A stretch of DNA of 64,000 nucleotides from an uncultured Flavobacteriaceae bacterium (GTDB taxonomy: Bacteria; Bacteroidota; Bacteroidia; Flavobacteriales; Flavobacteriaceae), in assembly GCA_937136455.1 (NCBI GenBank), contig CAKZOO010000107.1:41071-105070 (forward strand), in the 5' to 3' direction. This document shows positions 1-7,933 of the stretch, in pieces; positions within the stretch are counted from its first letter, which is position 1; the number at the start of each line of letters is the position of its first letter. The notes beneath the pieces are model-generated. The model worked only from the letters and a program-made list of their open reading frames with translations, made no database searches and had not been told where the DNA came from. The position numbers were made by a program, and so were the translations under genes.

Positions 1-846
1 TGTTCTTATATATTCAATTGCAATAAAAAATAATAACAAGGCAAAGAATGGAACAAGTATTTTATTTAAATTAATTCTTTTTATTTTATTTCTTTGATAT
101 AAAAAAAGCAATAAATATATTAACATTGGGCCTCGTTGACCTCTTACGGAATATATCAAAAGATTAATAAAAAATATTTTAGATGGATTTGATAGTTCCT
201 TAACATTTTTACTGCTAGCAATTAATATTATGTAAAAAATATTGTAAAGAAGTTGAAAGTAATTTGATATAGAATACAGAAAATCCCCTTCAAATTCCCC
301 ATTGAATATAGCAAGATAATTTCCAGAATTAATAATTAACACTAAAGAGTAAATATTCAAAATAATAACAAATGGAGATATTATTTTGAATTTTGAAATC
401 AAAAAATCATACACTTCTTTTTGCGTTGTAATATCAAACCTTTGTTTTTGATCTTTATGAATAAGACTAATTATAGATACAGCAATTAAAAGAGAATGGT
501 TTATATATATAAATATTTGAATAGTATCTATGTTTAATTTAGTGAAGTAAAATAGATATGTGTCAAATACACTTATGACATCAAAAACATCAAGAAATAA
601 TTTTGAGCCAATAAACGCAAAATACGTTATTAAGAAAATTGAGAATAATGAAAAAACCCCTTTTCTTCTAGAAATTATTACAAAAACAAAAAAGAAGCTA
701 ATTAAATAATTGATTTCAAAAAACTTATAATATTCAAAGCTATTGTTTTCAATAAAATATAAATTGATAATATTTATCAATAATGAATACAGTATAAATA
801 CTATACTAATAATGTTTGAAAATATAAAAGATTTCGTTGAAATCAA
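1..846 (-). CDS. Wzy-like O-antigen/capsule polymerase (partial)
   Basis: An open minus-strand frame runs from about 846 to the window edge without a stop, so the 3' end is missing. The translation is almost entirely hydrophobic helices, with a charged loop followed by the motif SVRGQRGPML (about 121-150). Such R-G-x-R/x-G-P loops are typical of Wzy-type polysaccharide polymerases. No ATG exists in frame. A TTG at 844-846 would overlap the flippase gene by 41 bases, and a TTG at 778-780 would leave a short gap, so the start is uncertain. Position directly after a flippase at the end of a polysaccharide operon fits polymerisation of the repeat unit in the inner membrane. An O-antigen ligase or EpsG-like polymerase cannot be excluded. 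Base composition is very AT-rich, like the rest of the distal operon. Confidence 0.6.
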   Translation of the reverse strand, partial: MISTKSFIFSNIISIVFILYSLLINIINLYFIENNSFEYYKFFEINYLISFFFVFVIISRRKGVFSLFSIFLITYFAFIGSKLFLDVFDVISVFDTYLFYFTKLNIDTIQIFIYINHSLLIAVSIISLIHKDQKQRFDITTQKEVYDFLISKFKIISPFVIILNIYSLVLIINSGNYLAIFNGEFEGDFLYSISNYFQLLYNIFYIILIASSKNVKELSNPSKIFFINLLIYSVRGQRGPMLIYLLLFLYQRNKIKRINLNKILVPFFALLLFFIAIEYIRT

Positions 847-2161
847 GTCTTATTATTTTGAATTTAATTATAGTAAAGATAAATAGCATTGAAAGAATAA
901 TATTGACAATATAGTTGTCAATATTTAAAAATAGCAATATAGTAGGACAGGTAATTATAAATACATCTATGATCATTCTCATAGAAACAAGTTTGTATTC
1001 TATTATAGATAAAAGCCAAACAAAATTTATTAATAAAAATTTCATAAAAATAGACATTGTGTTAAACAGTGAATATCTTATTAATAATAGAGTTAAAAAT
1101 CCCGATAAAATCTGAATTATTAGTGTCTTTCTTTTGTATGAACGGTCTTTTTTTTCTAACATTGCTATATTTGTAAAGTATCTTATAAGAATTAGCAACG
1201 AAAAATTCATAAGAGAAAAATATCCTATATAATACATTTCATCAAAGAGCTCACCTTTGTCAATTAGACTAATAATTTCATTAAACAAGATTAAAACAAT
1301 AGTCAATGCAATAAATACCGAATAAATTAATTGCTTAGTTAATTGAATTTGATTAATATTTTTTCTATAAGTTCTAGTGAATATAGGAACCATTATAGGT
1401 GATAATATATATATAATCATTCCAGTTTGATTAAAAAAGTTAAAACTAGCTATGTTTGTTCCGTTATTTATAGTTCCTAATAGATATAAATCGATACTAG
1501 AAATAATTAAAATAGATAGATTTGAATGAGAAAGTTTTCTTGATTTTGAAAATATTTTTTTTATTTTGGATATAGATTTATGAAATTTAATAGGTTTAAT
1601 CTTTAGTAATCTGATATGTGTTATTATAAAAACAGCATAGATTGAAATTGATATAATTAAAAACGTATTTAAGTTAAGTTCATATCCAAGATATTGTATA
1701 GGAAATAAAATAAGAAATAATATTAATTTCAAACTAATTCTTATTATTTCTGATTGTTTTGTAAATTCTAATGCATCAGAAAATTTATTTAAAATTCCAA
1801 TCAGCCATATAAAATAAAAATATATTGCACCAAATAAAATTGAATTTGTGCTAATTTCCTCATCTATTGTTTTGTTATAAATAAATAATGTTATTGCTAA
1901 TAATATTATCGATATTAAAGAATATGTAATATATGAGAATGTTATTTTATTGGTTTGAATATTATTATGCTTGTGATCAATCAGCATATAGAAGCTTATT
2001 GCAGATGAACCAGTGTCAAATAATTCATAAAATTTATTAGAAAAGAGTTGAAGAACAGAAAACACATAAAAGGCATTTTCTCCTAAACTTAATGGTAAAT
2101 ATAAGTTTAAATAGAAGCCAATAAATGTTGAAACTATAGTTCCAAGTAATTTAAATTTCAA
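806..2161 (-). CDS. Wzx-type polysaccharide flippase (MOP superfamily)
   Basis: The 451-residue protein has about 12 hydrophobic segments, and its N-terminus (KLLGTIVSTFIGFYLNLYLP) looks like the first helix of a Wzx/RfbX flippase. Length and topology match the polysaccharide-transport branch of the MOP superfamily, which moves undecaprenyl-linked repeat units across the inner membrane. It starts two bases after the stop of the NeuA-phosphatase gene and its 3' end overlaps the frame of the polymerase-like gene, so it belongs to the operon. The gene is strongly AT-rich, as Wzx genes usually are. Sequence identity in this family is low, so the substrate cannot be read from the sequence. The neighbouring sialate genes suggest a nonulosonic-acid-containing unit. 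Confidence 0.8.
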   Translation of the reverse strand: MKFKLLGTIVSTFIGFYLNLYLPLSLGENAFYVFSVLQLFSNKFYELFDTGSSAISFYMLIDHKHNNIQTNKITFSYITYSLISIILLAITLFIYNKTIDEEISTNSILFGAIYFYFIWLIGILNKFSDALEFTKQSEIIRISLKLILFLILFPIQYLGYELNLNTFLIISISIYAVFIITHIRLLKIKPIKFHKSISKIKKIFSKSRKLSHSNLSILIISSIDLYLLGTINNGTNIASFNFFNQTGMIIYILSPIMVPIFTRTYRKNINQIQLTKQLIYSVFIALTIVLILFNEIISLIDKGELFDEMYYIGYFSLMNFSLLILIRYFTNIAMLEKKDRSYKRKTLIIQILSGFLTLLLIRYSLFNTMSIFMKFLLINFVWLLSIIEYKLVSMRMIIDVFIITCPTILLFLNIDNYIVNIILSMLFIFTIIKFKIIRLDFNEIFYIFKHY

Positions 2162-2163
2162 AA

Positions 2164-3309
2164 TTATGATAAGATAAAATCAATAAATTCTCTTACGGCT
2201 CCCTCACCACCTTTTTTATTGAGAACATGAATGTTTTCAATACTTTTTATAGTATCTACTGAATTTGAAGGACACGCAGCTAAACCAACATTTTCTAAAA
2301 GCTCCTTGCAATTAATATCATCTCCAATATAAGCAACATTATGAATTTGTACGTTTTCTTTTTTGCAAATTTCAATTACAGCATCTAACTTTTGATTGTG
2401 TTCTAATCCTTGGTATATGTAGTCTAATTTTAATTTAGTTGCCCTATTTTTAACAATTTCAGTATTCTCACTAGTTATTATTCCTGTTTTTATTCCACTT
2501 TTTCTTAAAAGTTCAAATCCTTTACCATCGTGAGTGTTGAATTTTTTCAACTCATTTCCATCTTCACTGTAGTACATACCAGCATCTGTGAGTGTTCCAT
2601 CTACATCAGATATAAATATTTTAATTTCTTTATTTAATTTTTTATTTATTGATTTTCTCAATAATTTTTCAGCTATTATCCAATCTAACTCTTCATCGAT
2701 TTCAATTGAAGTTGATTCATCCATTTCATAGATGCCAATATTTCCAGATAATCTATTATTTGATTTAATGATATTTTTAATTCTACTAATATAAAATGCG
2801 CCATTTTCCATAAGAAGACCTCTAAAATCTTGCCTTCTTGGTCTGTTTTCTATTTCATAATTAAGTGGAGAATTATTGTCATTCCAATAAAATCGTTTAC
2901 TTCTAACACAGGTCAATAATGAGTCATATTTATTTTTAGAAAATAAATTATAAGCATTTATAAAATCATCACTCCTAACCAAAGGAGATGTCGCTTGAAC
3001 AAGAAATAGAACATCTTCCTTTTTAAAATTATAATTTTTTAAAAATTCAATCATTACTGATTCAGTGCTAGATTCATCTTGAGCATTTTCCTCAGAACGA
3101 TTAAAAATCTTTACGTTTTTAAAATTTTGTTGATTTACTACTTCTTTAATTTTATTACAATCTGTTGCAACATGAATTTCTTCAAATATTTGAGACTCAA
3201 CTAATGATTTTAAACTCCAGTATAAAAGTGGTTTGCCATTAAATATTTTTATGTTTTTAAATGGAATTGATTTACTTCCACATCTTACTGGTAAAAGAGC
3301 TATATTCAT
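2164..3309 (-). CDS. neuA: CMP-acylneuraminate synthetase fused to KdsC-like HAD phosphatase
   Basis: This 381-residue protein has two domains. Residues 1-220 form a CMP-sugar synthetase with the P-loop-like segment RCGSKSIPFKN near the start and QATSPL near 105-110, as in NeuA/CMAS. Residues 228-381 form a HAD phosphatase of the KdsC type with DVDGT at 235-239, an ITSE motif and a late GDD motif. The first domain should activate a nonulosonic acid with CTP. The second should remove phosphate from a nonulosonic-acid 9-phosphate or Kdo 8-phosphate. The start codon follows directly on the stop of neuB. The same domain order is known from animal CMAS, where the HAD part is degenerate, whereas here the catalytic motifs are intact. 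No separate kdsC lies in the operon, so the domain may also serve the Kdo branch; that is inference. Confidence 0.88.
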   Translation of the reverse strand: MNIALLPVRCGSKSIPFKNIKIFNGKPLLYWSLKSLVESQIFEEIHVATDCNKIKEVVNQQNFKNVKIFNRSEENAQDESSTESVMIEFLKNYNFKKEDVLFLVQATSPLVRSDDFINAYNLFSKNKYDSLLTCVRSKRFYWNDNNSPLNYEIENRPRRQDFRGLLMENGAFYISRIKNIIKSNNRLSGNIGIYEMDESTSIEIDEELDWIIAEKLLRKSINKKLNKEIKIFISDVDGTLTDAGMYYSEDGNELKKFNTHDGKGFELLRKSGIKTGIITSENTEIVKNRATKLKLDYIYQGLEHNQKLDAVIEICKKENVQIHNVAYIGDDINCKELLENVGLAACPSNSVDTIKSIENIHVLNKKGGEGAVREFIDFILS

Positions 3310-4191
3310 TTATTTTCTATTTTTTAATTTGCTTCTTTGAACTTGCTCTATATCTAGTATTTCAGTTTTCTTATAATTAAGAGCTAAAAATGTTGAATTA
3401 AGATCTCTAACCAATTTTTGTAGACCTCCTGGTTCAAGAGAAGCAGCATGATCCGTTCCTTTCCAAGTTCTATCTTTTGTAAAGTGTCTTTCAATCCATC
3501 TAGCTCCAAGTGTATATGCTGCAACATCAAGTGCAATTCCTAGATGGTGTCCTGAAAACCCTATTTCATTAACTCGATCAGATAAATTATCATATAGCCA
3601 TTTTATTTCAAGTAAAGCAACATCTTCTGCTGGCACTGGATATCCTGAGGTGCATGAGTAAATTAACAACCTGTTTTTAGCCTGATCTGTTTCTTCAAAA
3701 AATTTTATTATTTCTTCAATTTCTTCTTTATCAGTCATTCCAATTGATAGTTGAATATTACCATCATATTCATCTCTAAGGACTTTAAGCATTTTAAAAT
3801 TATTATTACATGCAGATGGTACTTTTAAGAATTTAGGATTAATAGAAATCATTTCTCTAGCTGATGTCACATCCCAAACAGATGTAGAATATATCATATC
3901 TATTGAGTCACAATATTCTTTTAATTCTTTATGCTCAGAAACAGTAAACTCTAAAAATTCTCTATGTTCACCATATGTTTTTCCATATGAGTTGTCTTGT
4001 ACAGGATGTGGAGCATTGTACTGTTCCTCGGTTAATAGTTCTTTATTATTTCTTTTTTGAAATTTTACATATTTAGCCCCTGACAGTTTAGCTAAATCAA
4101 TCAGTTCTTTAGCGATAGATAATTGCCCCATATGATTACAACCGATTTCAGCAATTATATTTGGTTGTTTGTAATTAAACTTAAATGACAT
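3310..4191 (-). CDS. neuB: N-acetylneuraminate synthase-type enzyme without SAF domain
   Basis: The 293-residue protein is a NeuB-type TIM-barrel condensing enzyme. It begins with the family signature IIAEIGCNHMG, has KFQKR after the second strand, STSVWD and KVPSACNN in the middle, and GFSGHH and the ERHFTKDR segment late in the barrel. Such enzymes condense phosphoenolpyruvate with ManNAc or its 6-phosphate to give a sialic-acid-type sugar. Most NeuB proteins are about 340-360 residues and end in an antifreeze-like SAF domain. This one stops just after the barrel, so that domain is missing. It lies between kdsA and neuA with gaps of two bases or less. Which nonulosonic acid is made cannot be told, and no NeuC epimerase is present in the window. 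Confidence 0.85.
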   Translation of the reverse strand: MSFKFNYKQPNIIAEIGCNHMGQLSIAKELIDLAKLSGAKYVKFQKRNNKELLTEEQYNAPHPVQDNSYGKTYGEHREFLEFTVSEHKELKEYCDSIDMIYSTSVWDVTSAREMISINPKFLKVPSACNNNFKMLKVLRDEYDGNIQLSIGMTDKEEIEEIIKFFEETDQAKNRLLIYSCTSGYPVPAEDVALLEIKWLYDNLSDRVNEIGFSGHHLGIALDVAAYTLGARWIERHFTKDRTWKGTDHAASLEPGGLQKLVRDLNSTFLALNYKKTEILDIEQVQRSKLKNRK

Positions 4192-4193
4192 AA

Positions 4194-5018
4194 TTATTGA
4201 TTTATATAGTTTATTGTTTCTTTTATTTGTTTAAGGTTTTTTAGTAAGTTCTCTAAATAATTTATATTTAGCATGTTAGCGCCATCACTTTTAGCATTTG
4301 TAGGATCGAAATGAGTTTCAATAAAAATACCATCAACACCAGCAGCAATACCTGCTCTGGCTATAGTTTCGATCATATCAGGCCTGCCACCTGTGACTCC
4401 TGATAATTGATTTGGTTGTTGAAGAGAATGTGTAACATCAAGTACAACTGGTGCAAATTGTTTCATTGTTGGAATACCTCTAAAGTCAACAATCATATCT
4501 TGATAGCCAAACATGGTTCCTCTGTCGGTTAACATCACTTGATTATTTCCAGTTTCTTGTACTTTTTTAACAGCGTGTTGCATGCTTTCAGGAGACATAA
4601 ATTGACCCTTTTTTAAATTAATAACCTTTCCAGTTTTAGCAGCTGCAACCACTAAATCTGTTTGTCTAACCAAAAAGGCTGGAATTTGAAGCACATCCAC
4701 ATAGGCTGCTGCCATTTCAGCGTCAAATACTTCATGAATATCAGTTACTGTTGGAACCTTGAATGTTTGAGATACTTTTTCTAAAATTTTTAAGGCTTTT
4801 TCATCTCCAATTCCTGTAAAAGAATCTAATCTAGATCGATTAGCCTTTTTAAAACTTCCCTTAAAAACATATGGGATGCCCAATTTATCTGTTATACTGA
4901 CAACTTTTTCAGCAATTTTAAGTGCCATTTCTTCACCTTCAATAGCACAAGGTCCTGCTAATAAAAAGAATTGATTACTATCAGCGTATTTAATTTGTGG
5001 AATCTTATTTAATTTCAT
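4194..5018 (-). CDS. kdsA: 3-deoxy-8-phosphooctulonate synthase
   Basis: The 274-residue protein condenses arabinose 5-phosphate and phosphoenolpyruvate to Kdo 8-phosphate in the cytoplasm. The sequence shows the class signature LLAGPCAIEGEEMAL near the N-terminus, the FKGSFKKANR loop, the KKGQFMSPESM segment and a late VTHSLQQPNQLSGVTGG region. Length agrees with bacterial KdsA (about 270-285). The start codon overlaps the end of kdsB by 14 bases, which indicates translational coupling. Together with kdsD and kdsB it supplies CMP-Kdo for the LPS core or for a capsule. The gene is somewhat less AT-rich than neuA, neuB and the flippase. Confidence 0.95.
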   Translation of the reverse strand: MKLNKIPQIKYADSNQFFLLAGPCAIEGEEMALKIAEKVVSITDKLGIPYVFKGSFKKANRSRLDSFTGIGDEKALKILEKVSQTFKVPTVTDIHEVFDAEMAAAYVDVLQIPAFLVRQTDLVVAAAKTGKVINLKKGQFMSPESMQHAVKKVQETGNNQVMLTDRGTMFGYQDMIVDFRGIPTMKQFAPVVLDVTHSLQQPNQLSGVTGGRPDMIETIARAGIAAGVDGIFIETHFDPTNAKSDGANMLNINYLENLLKNLKQIKETINYINQ

Positions 5019-5766
5019 TTTGGAATATTATTTTTTTAACTTTATTAAAATCATCTATGGTATCTATGCCTAATGAATTATTTTTGGAATGGACTAGTTT
5101 AATATTAATTCCATTATCTAGAAATCTTAGCTGTTCTAATTTTTCAATGCTTTCAAGTTTTGATTTTTTAAAATTGGAGTATTCAATCAAAGTTTTTTTT
5201 TTAAATCCATATACCCCTATATGTTTATAAAAATGTTTCTCATTAAAATAATCTTTTTCGGTTTGATTTAAATAATTATTATCTCTTTCGAATGGTATTA
5301 TATTCCTGGAGAAATATAAAGCTTGATTGAATTTATTGATTACAACTTTTACATTATTATTGTTTTTTAATTCATCAAATGAAGTTATTTTTTCAATTGC
5401 AGAAACAACATTTGAATTATTGTTTTCCAGTTCATTAAAAATTTGAATAATTAAATCTGGGTTTATAAGTGGCTCATCACCTTGAACATTAATTACATTT
5501 TCACATTCTATATTCTGTATAGCTTCAGCAATTCTATCTGTTCCTGATTCATGCTGTTTAGATGTTAAAATAATATTTTTGGTAAACTTAGAACAATGAT
5601 TATATATTTTATTGCTATCAGTTGCAATATATATATCCGAGTTATTTACTTGTTTACATTTATCAAATACTCTTTCTAAAATAGATTTATGATTAATTTC
5701 TAATAAAACTTTTTCAGGTAATCTAGATGAATTTAGTCTTGCAGGTATGATAATTACATTTTTCAT
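5005..5766 (-). CDS. kdsB: 3-deoxy-manno-octulosonate cytidylyltransferase
   Basis: The 253-residue protein activates Kdo with CTP to CMP-Kdo. It opens with IIPARLNSSRLPEKVL, the nucleotide-binding motif of KdsB, and has ATDSNKI, TSKQHESGTDRIAEA and NVQGDEPLI in the expected order, then a late HIGVYGFKKKTL segment. Length matches the family (about 245-255). Its start abuts the stop of kdsD by one base and its end overlaps kdsA. The product acts in the cytoplasm just before Kdo transfer. Codon use is strongly A/T-biased, and the end of the gene is rich in lysine and isoleucine, in line with the AT-rich cassette. Confidence 0.95.
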   Translation of the reverse strand: MKNVIIIPARLNSSRLPEKVLLEINHKSILERVFDKCKQVNNSDIYIATDSNKIYNHCSKFTKNIILTSKQHESGTDRIAEAIQNIECENVINVQGDEPLINPDLIIQIFNELENNNSNVVSAIEKITSFDELKNNNNVKVVINKFNQALYFSRNIIPFERDNNYLNQTEKDYFNEKHFYKHIGVYGFKKKTLIEYSNFKKSKLESIEKLEQLRFLDNGINIKLVHSKNNSLGIDTIDDFNKVKKIIFQNEIK

Positions 5767-6710
5767 TACAAATCGAAAGTTTGTATAACTCCTAAAATGT
5801 GATTTTTTGCATCAGTAACAAGTAATGTGTTTACTTTATAATCATTAAACAAATTACCTGCTTGATTTAATTTTTCATTTGGGGAGATGGTTTTTGGTTT
5901 AGAATTCATGATATCAAATCCAATTAAATTAAAAAACATCTTTTGATTGTTCTCCATAGCTCTTCTTATATCACCATCTGTAATTATGCCTACAACTACA
6001 CTTTTTTCAACTACAATAGCAATTCCAAACTTGCCTTTACTAATAATGTTAGTTATTTCAATAATAGATTCGTTGCCGTTAATTAGAGGTAAGTTTTCAT
6101 TGTGCATTACATCTGAAACTTTATAAAGAAGTTTTTTTCCCAAACTACCCCCTGGATGATATTTAGCAAAATTCTCTTCTTTAAACTTTCTAGCTTTCAT
6201 TAAAGTTACTGCAATAGCATCTCCTATTACCATAGTAGCAGTTGTAGATGAAGTAGGGGCAAGTTGTAATGGACAAGCTTCTTTTTCTACAAAAATATTT
6301 ATGTGAAAATTTGTGTTTATTGCAAGAGTTGATGTGGGGTTTCTTGTTAAAGAAATTGTTATATTCTTTTGATGTCTTAAGAATGGAATTAATTTTAAGA
6401 TTTCATCAGTTTCACCAGAATTAGAAATTAAAATAACAATATCTTTTTTTTCAATCATTCCAAGATCGCCATGATAGGCTTCGCCGGGATGCAAAAAAAA
6501 ACTTGGTGTTCCTGTGCTCGCAAGAGTTGCAGCAATTTTTTTTCCAACAATTCCAGATTTGCCCATTCCTGAGATGATTACCTTTCCTTTACAATTTAAT
6601 ATATATTCAATTGATTTTTCGAAATTTTCATCTAATAATTTAGAAAGATTTAAAATTTGCTTAGATTCAATGTTAATGACTTTTTTAGCTACTTCAATGT
6701 GATTATCCAT
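5766..6710 (-). CDS. kdsD: Arabinose-5-phosphate isomerase (SIS + CBS domains)
   Basis: The 314-residue protein interconverts ribulose 5-phosphate and arabinose 5-phosphate, the first step toward Kdo. An SIS domain occupies about residues 25-170, with ISGMGKSGIVGKKIA, the loop STGTPSFFLHPGEAYHGDLG and ISNSGETDE. It is followed by a linker containing AKYHPGGSLGKKL and a CBS pair at about 200-314 with TDGDIRRAM. This is the standard KdsD/GutQ layout and length (about 320). It is the first gene of the kdsD-kdsB-kdsA unit and begins four bases after the stop of the YjbH-like gene. The last residues (QTFDL) are a little shorter than in E. coli KdsD, but the CBS pair looks complete. Confidence 0.93.
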   Translation of the reverse strand: MDNHIEVAKKVINIESKQILNLSKLLDENFEKSIEYILNCKGKVIISGMGKSGIVGKKIAATLASTGTPSFFLHPGEAYHGDLGMIEKKDIVILISNSGETDEILKLIPFLRHQKNITISLTRNPTSTLAINTNFHINIFVEKEACPLQLAPTSSTTATMVIGDAIAVTLMKARKFKEENFAKYHPGGSLGKKLLYKVSDVMHNENLPLINGNESIIEITNIISKGKFGIAIVVEKSVVVGIITDGDIRRAMENNQKMFFNLIGFDIMNSKPKTISPNEKLNQAGNLFNDYKVNTLLVTDAKNHILGVIQTFDL

Positions 6711-6713
6711 ATT

Positions 6714-7469
6714 TCATATTTTATATCTGTACGCAAGAATAAATAATGCCTTAAAATCCATGAGTCCTATTACCGTATGAATTCGATTAAACAAAAACCC
6801 TTGAATTCCAATGTTAAGACTTGATGTGTCGTAATCTATTAATAGTTGAGCTTTATCAAACTCATCATATTTCATTTCAACTCCTCCAAAAAAGCCTTTA
6901 AAATCTTTTGCTGGAAGTTTAATTAAATCTGATGCATAACCAAAACTGATATCAAAAGTAATATCTTTATAGTTTAAAATTTTACTTCCTACTATATAGG
7001 TTGCAGTAAAATTTGAACAGGATTTGCAAGTTGTTTCAGTTAGAGCAGAGATATCCTGTAGACCTACTACAATTGTTGGTCTGTTTTTCTTTTCTTCAAG
7101 CAGTTTAAAACGAGCTGTAAACATACGGTCTGGAAAATATTGCGTAGACACACTAACTTCATTGTTTAATTCATGAGAGTATCTAAACATAATTTCCATA
7201 AAAGGAAGAGGAGTAACTGTTATAAATGTATTTAACCCTGGACTTCCTGTTCTTAAACCCTGAAATTCTCCATATGTTCTTTTAAAAAACTTCGCCGGAA
7301 CATACCCCATCCCAATCGCCAAAGTACCACTCTCATACATCCTCGCGGTTGGAGCTTTAATTAGACCTCTTGTTCCTGTTAGCGACTGAGAATTAACACT
7401 GAAGCTAAAGAGTAGGAGTAGAGTAACTAAACCTCTAAAAACCCCTTTATGTATACCTTTATTTTTCAT
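6714..7469 (-). CDS. YjbH-like outer-membrane beta-barrel protein
   Basis: The 251-residue protein has a signal peptide (about residues 1-27, ending at VNSQS) followed by GTRGLIKAPTARMYESGTLA. That segment resembles the opening of YjbH-type exopolysaccharide proteins, which have G-L-I-x-P-T-A followed by an alternating beta pattern. The rest is amphipathic strands ending in an aromatic-rich strand (LAYRYKI), consistent with a small outer-membrane barrel. Two cysteines in CKSC could form a disulfide. It sits between the nucleotidyltransferase and kdsD. A role in exporting or assembling the polysaccharide is inferred from context. Base composition changes inside this gene: the 5' part near 7270-7469 is less AT-rich than the part near 6714-7000. 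Confidence 0.6.
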   Translation of the reverse strand: MKNKGIHKGVFRGLVTLLLLFSFSVNSQSLTGTRGLIKAPTARMYESGTLAIGMGYVPAKFFKRTYGEFQGLRTGSPGLNTFITVTPLPFMEIMFRYSHELNNEVSVSTQYFPDRMFTARFKLLEEKKNRPTIVVGLQDISALTETTCKSCSNFTATYIVGSKILNYKDITFDISFGYASDLIKLPAKDFKGFFGGVEMKYDEFDKAQLLIDYDTSSLNIGIQGFLFNRIHTVIGLMDFKALFILAYRYKI

Positions 7470-7498
7470 TTATTTCCTTGACTAGGTCCGGTAATCCT

Positions 7499-7933
7499 TT
7501 AATCTTCTTTATTCTGTAACAACCAACTACTCGATTGTATTTTATCTCCAAGCCTGTCAATCAGCTTAATTCCTAAGTTTTCACATACAGGACGTTCCGG
7601 AATGGTATCGTTGTTTTGATCCCCTCCATTGGCAAATCCCAATTCATACTCCTTTGAAAACTCCCTATGATTCATTTCAATGGTTTTACATACCGTACGA
7701 TCTTCATCTATGGAGATAAACGCCTTATCGACGGCGTTGATGTTTTCAATAATCAGTAAACGCTCTTCCTCAGTTTGAAATGCTTTAGAGCCTTTTAATT
7801 CTCGTTGAATTTCATTATTCACAATCACAAACAATTCATCTGCAATCGCCTTGGCATTGTTGATATATTCCAAATGTCCTTTGTGAATGGGATTGAAGTA
7901 TCCCGATACGATGACAGCTCTTTTTTTACTCAT
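7499..7933 (-). CDS. Cytidylyltransferase-like nucleotidyltransferase
   Basis: The 144-residue protein is a small nucleotidyltransferase of the HIGH superfamily. VSGYFNPIHKGHLEYI (residues 9-24) contains the HxGH nucleotide-binding motif, and the QSSSWLL stretch near the C-terminus stands where the I-S-S-T-x-x-R motif usually lies. Relatives include glycerol-3-phosphate cytidylyltransferase and the adenylyltransferase half of HldE. Its position between a regulator-like protein and an outer-membrane protein of a polysaccharide operon suggests that it activates a sugar or polyol phosphate. The substrate cannot be assigned. Its start overlaps the end of the upstream gene by eight bases. Confidence 0.75.
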   Translation of the reverse strand: MSKKRAVIVSGYFNPIHKGHLEYINNAKAIADELFVIVNNEIQRELKGSKAFQTEEERLLIIENINAVDKAFISIDEDRTVCKTIEMNHREFSKEYELGFANGGDQNNDTIPERPVCENLGIKLIDRLGDKIQSSSWLLQNKED

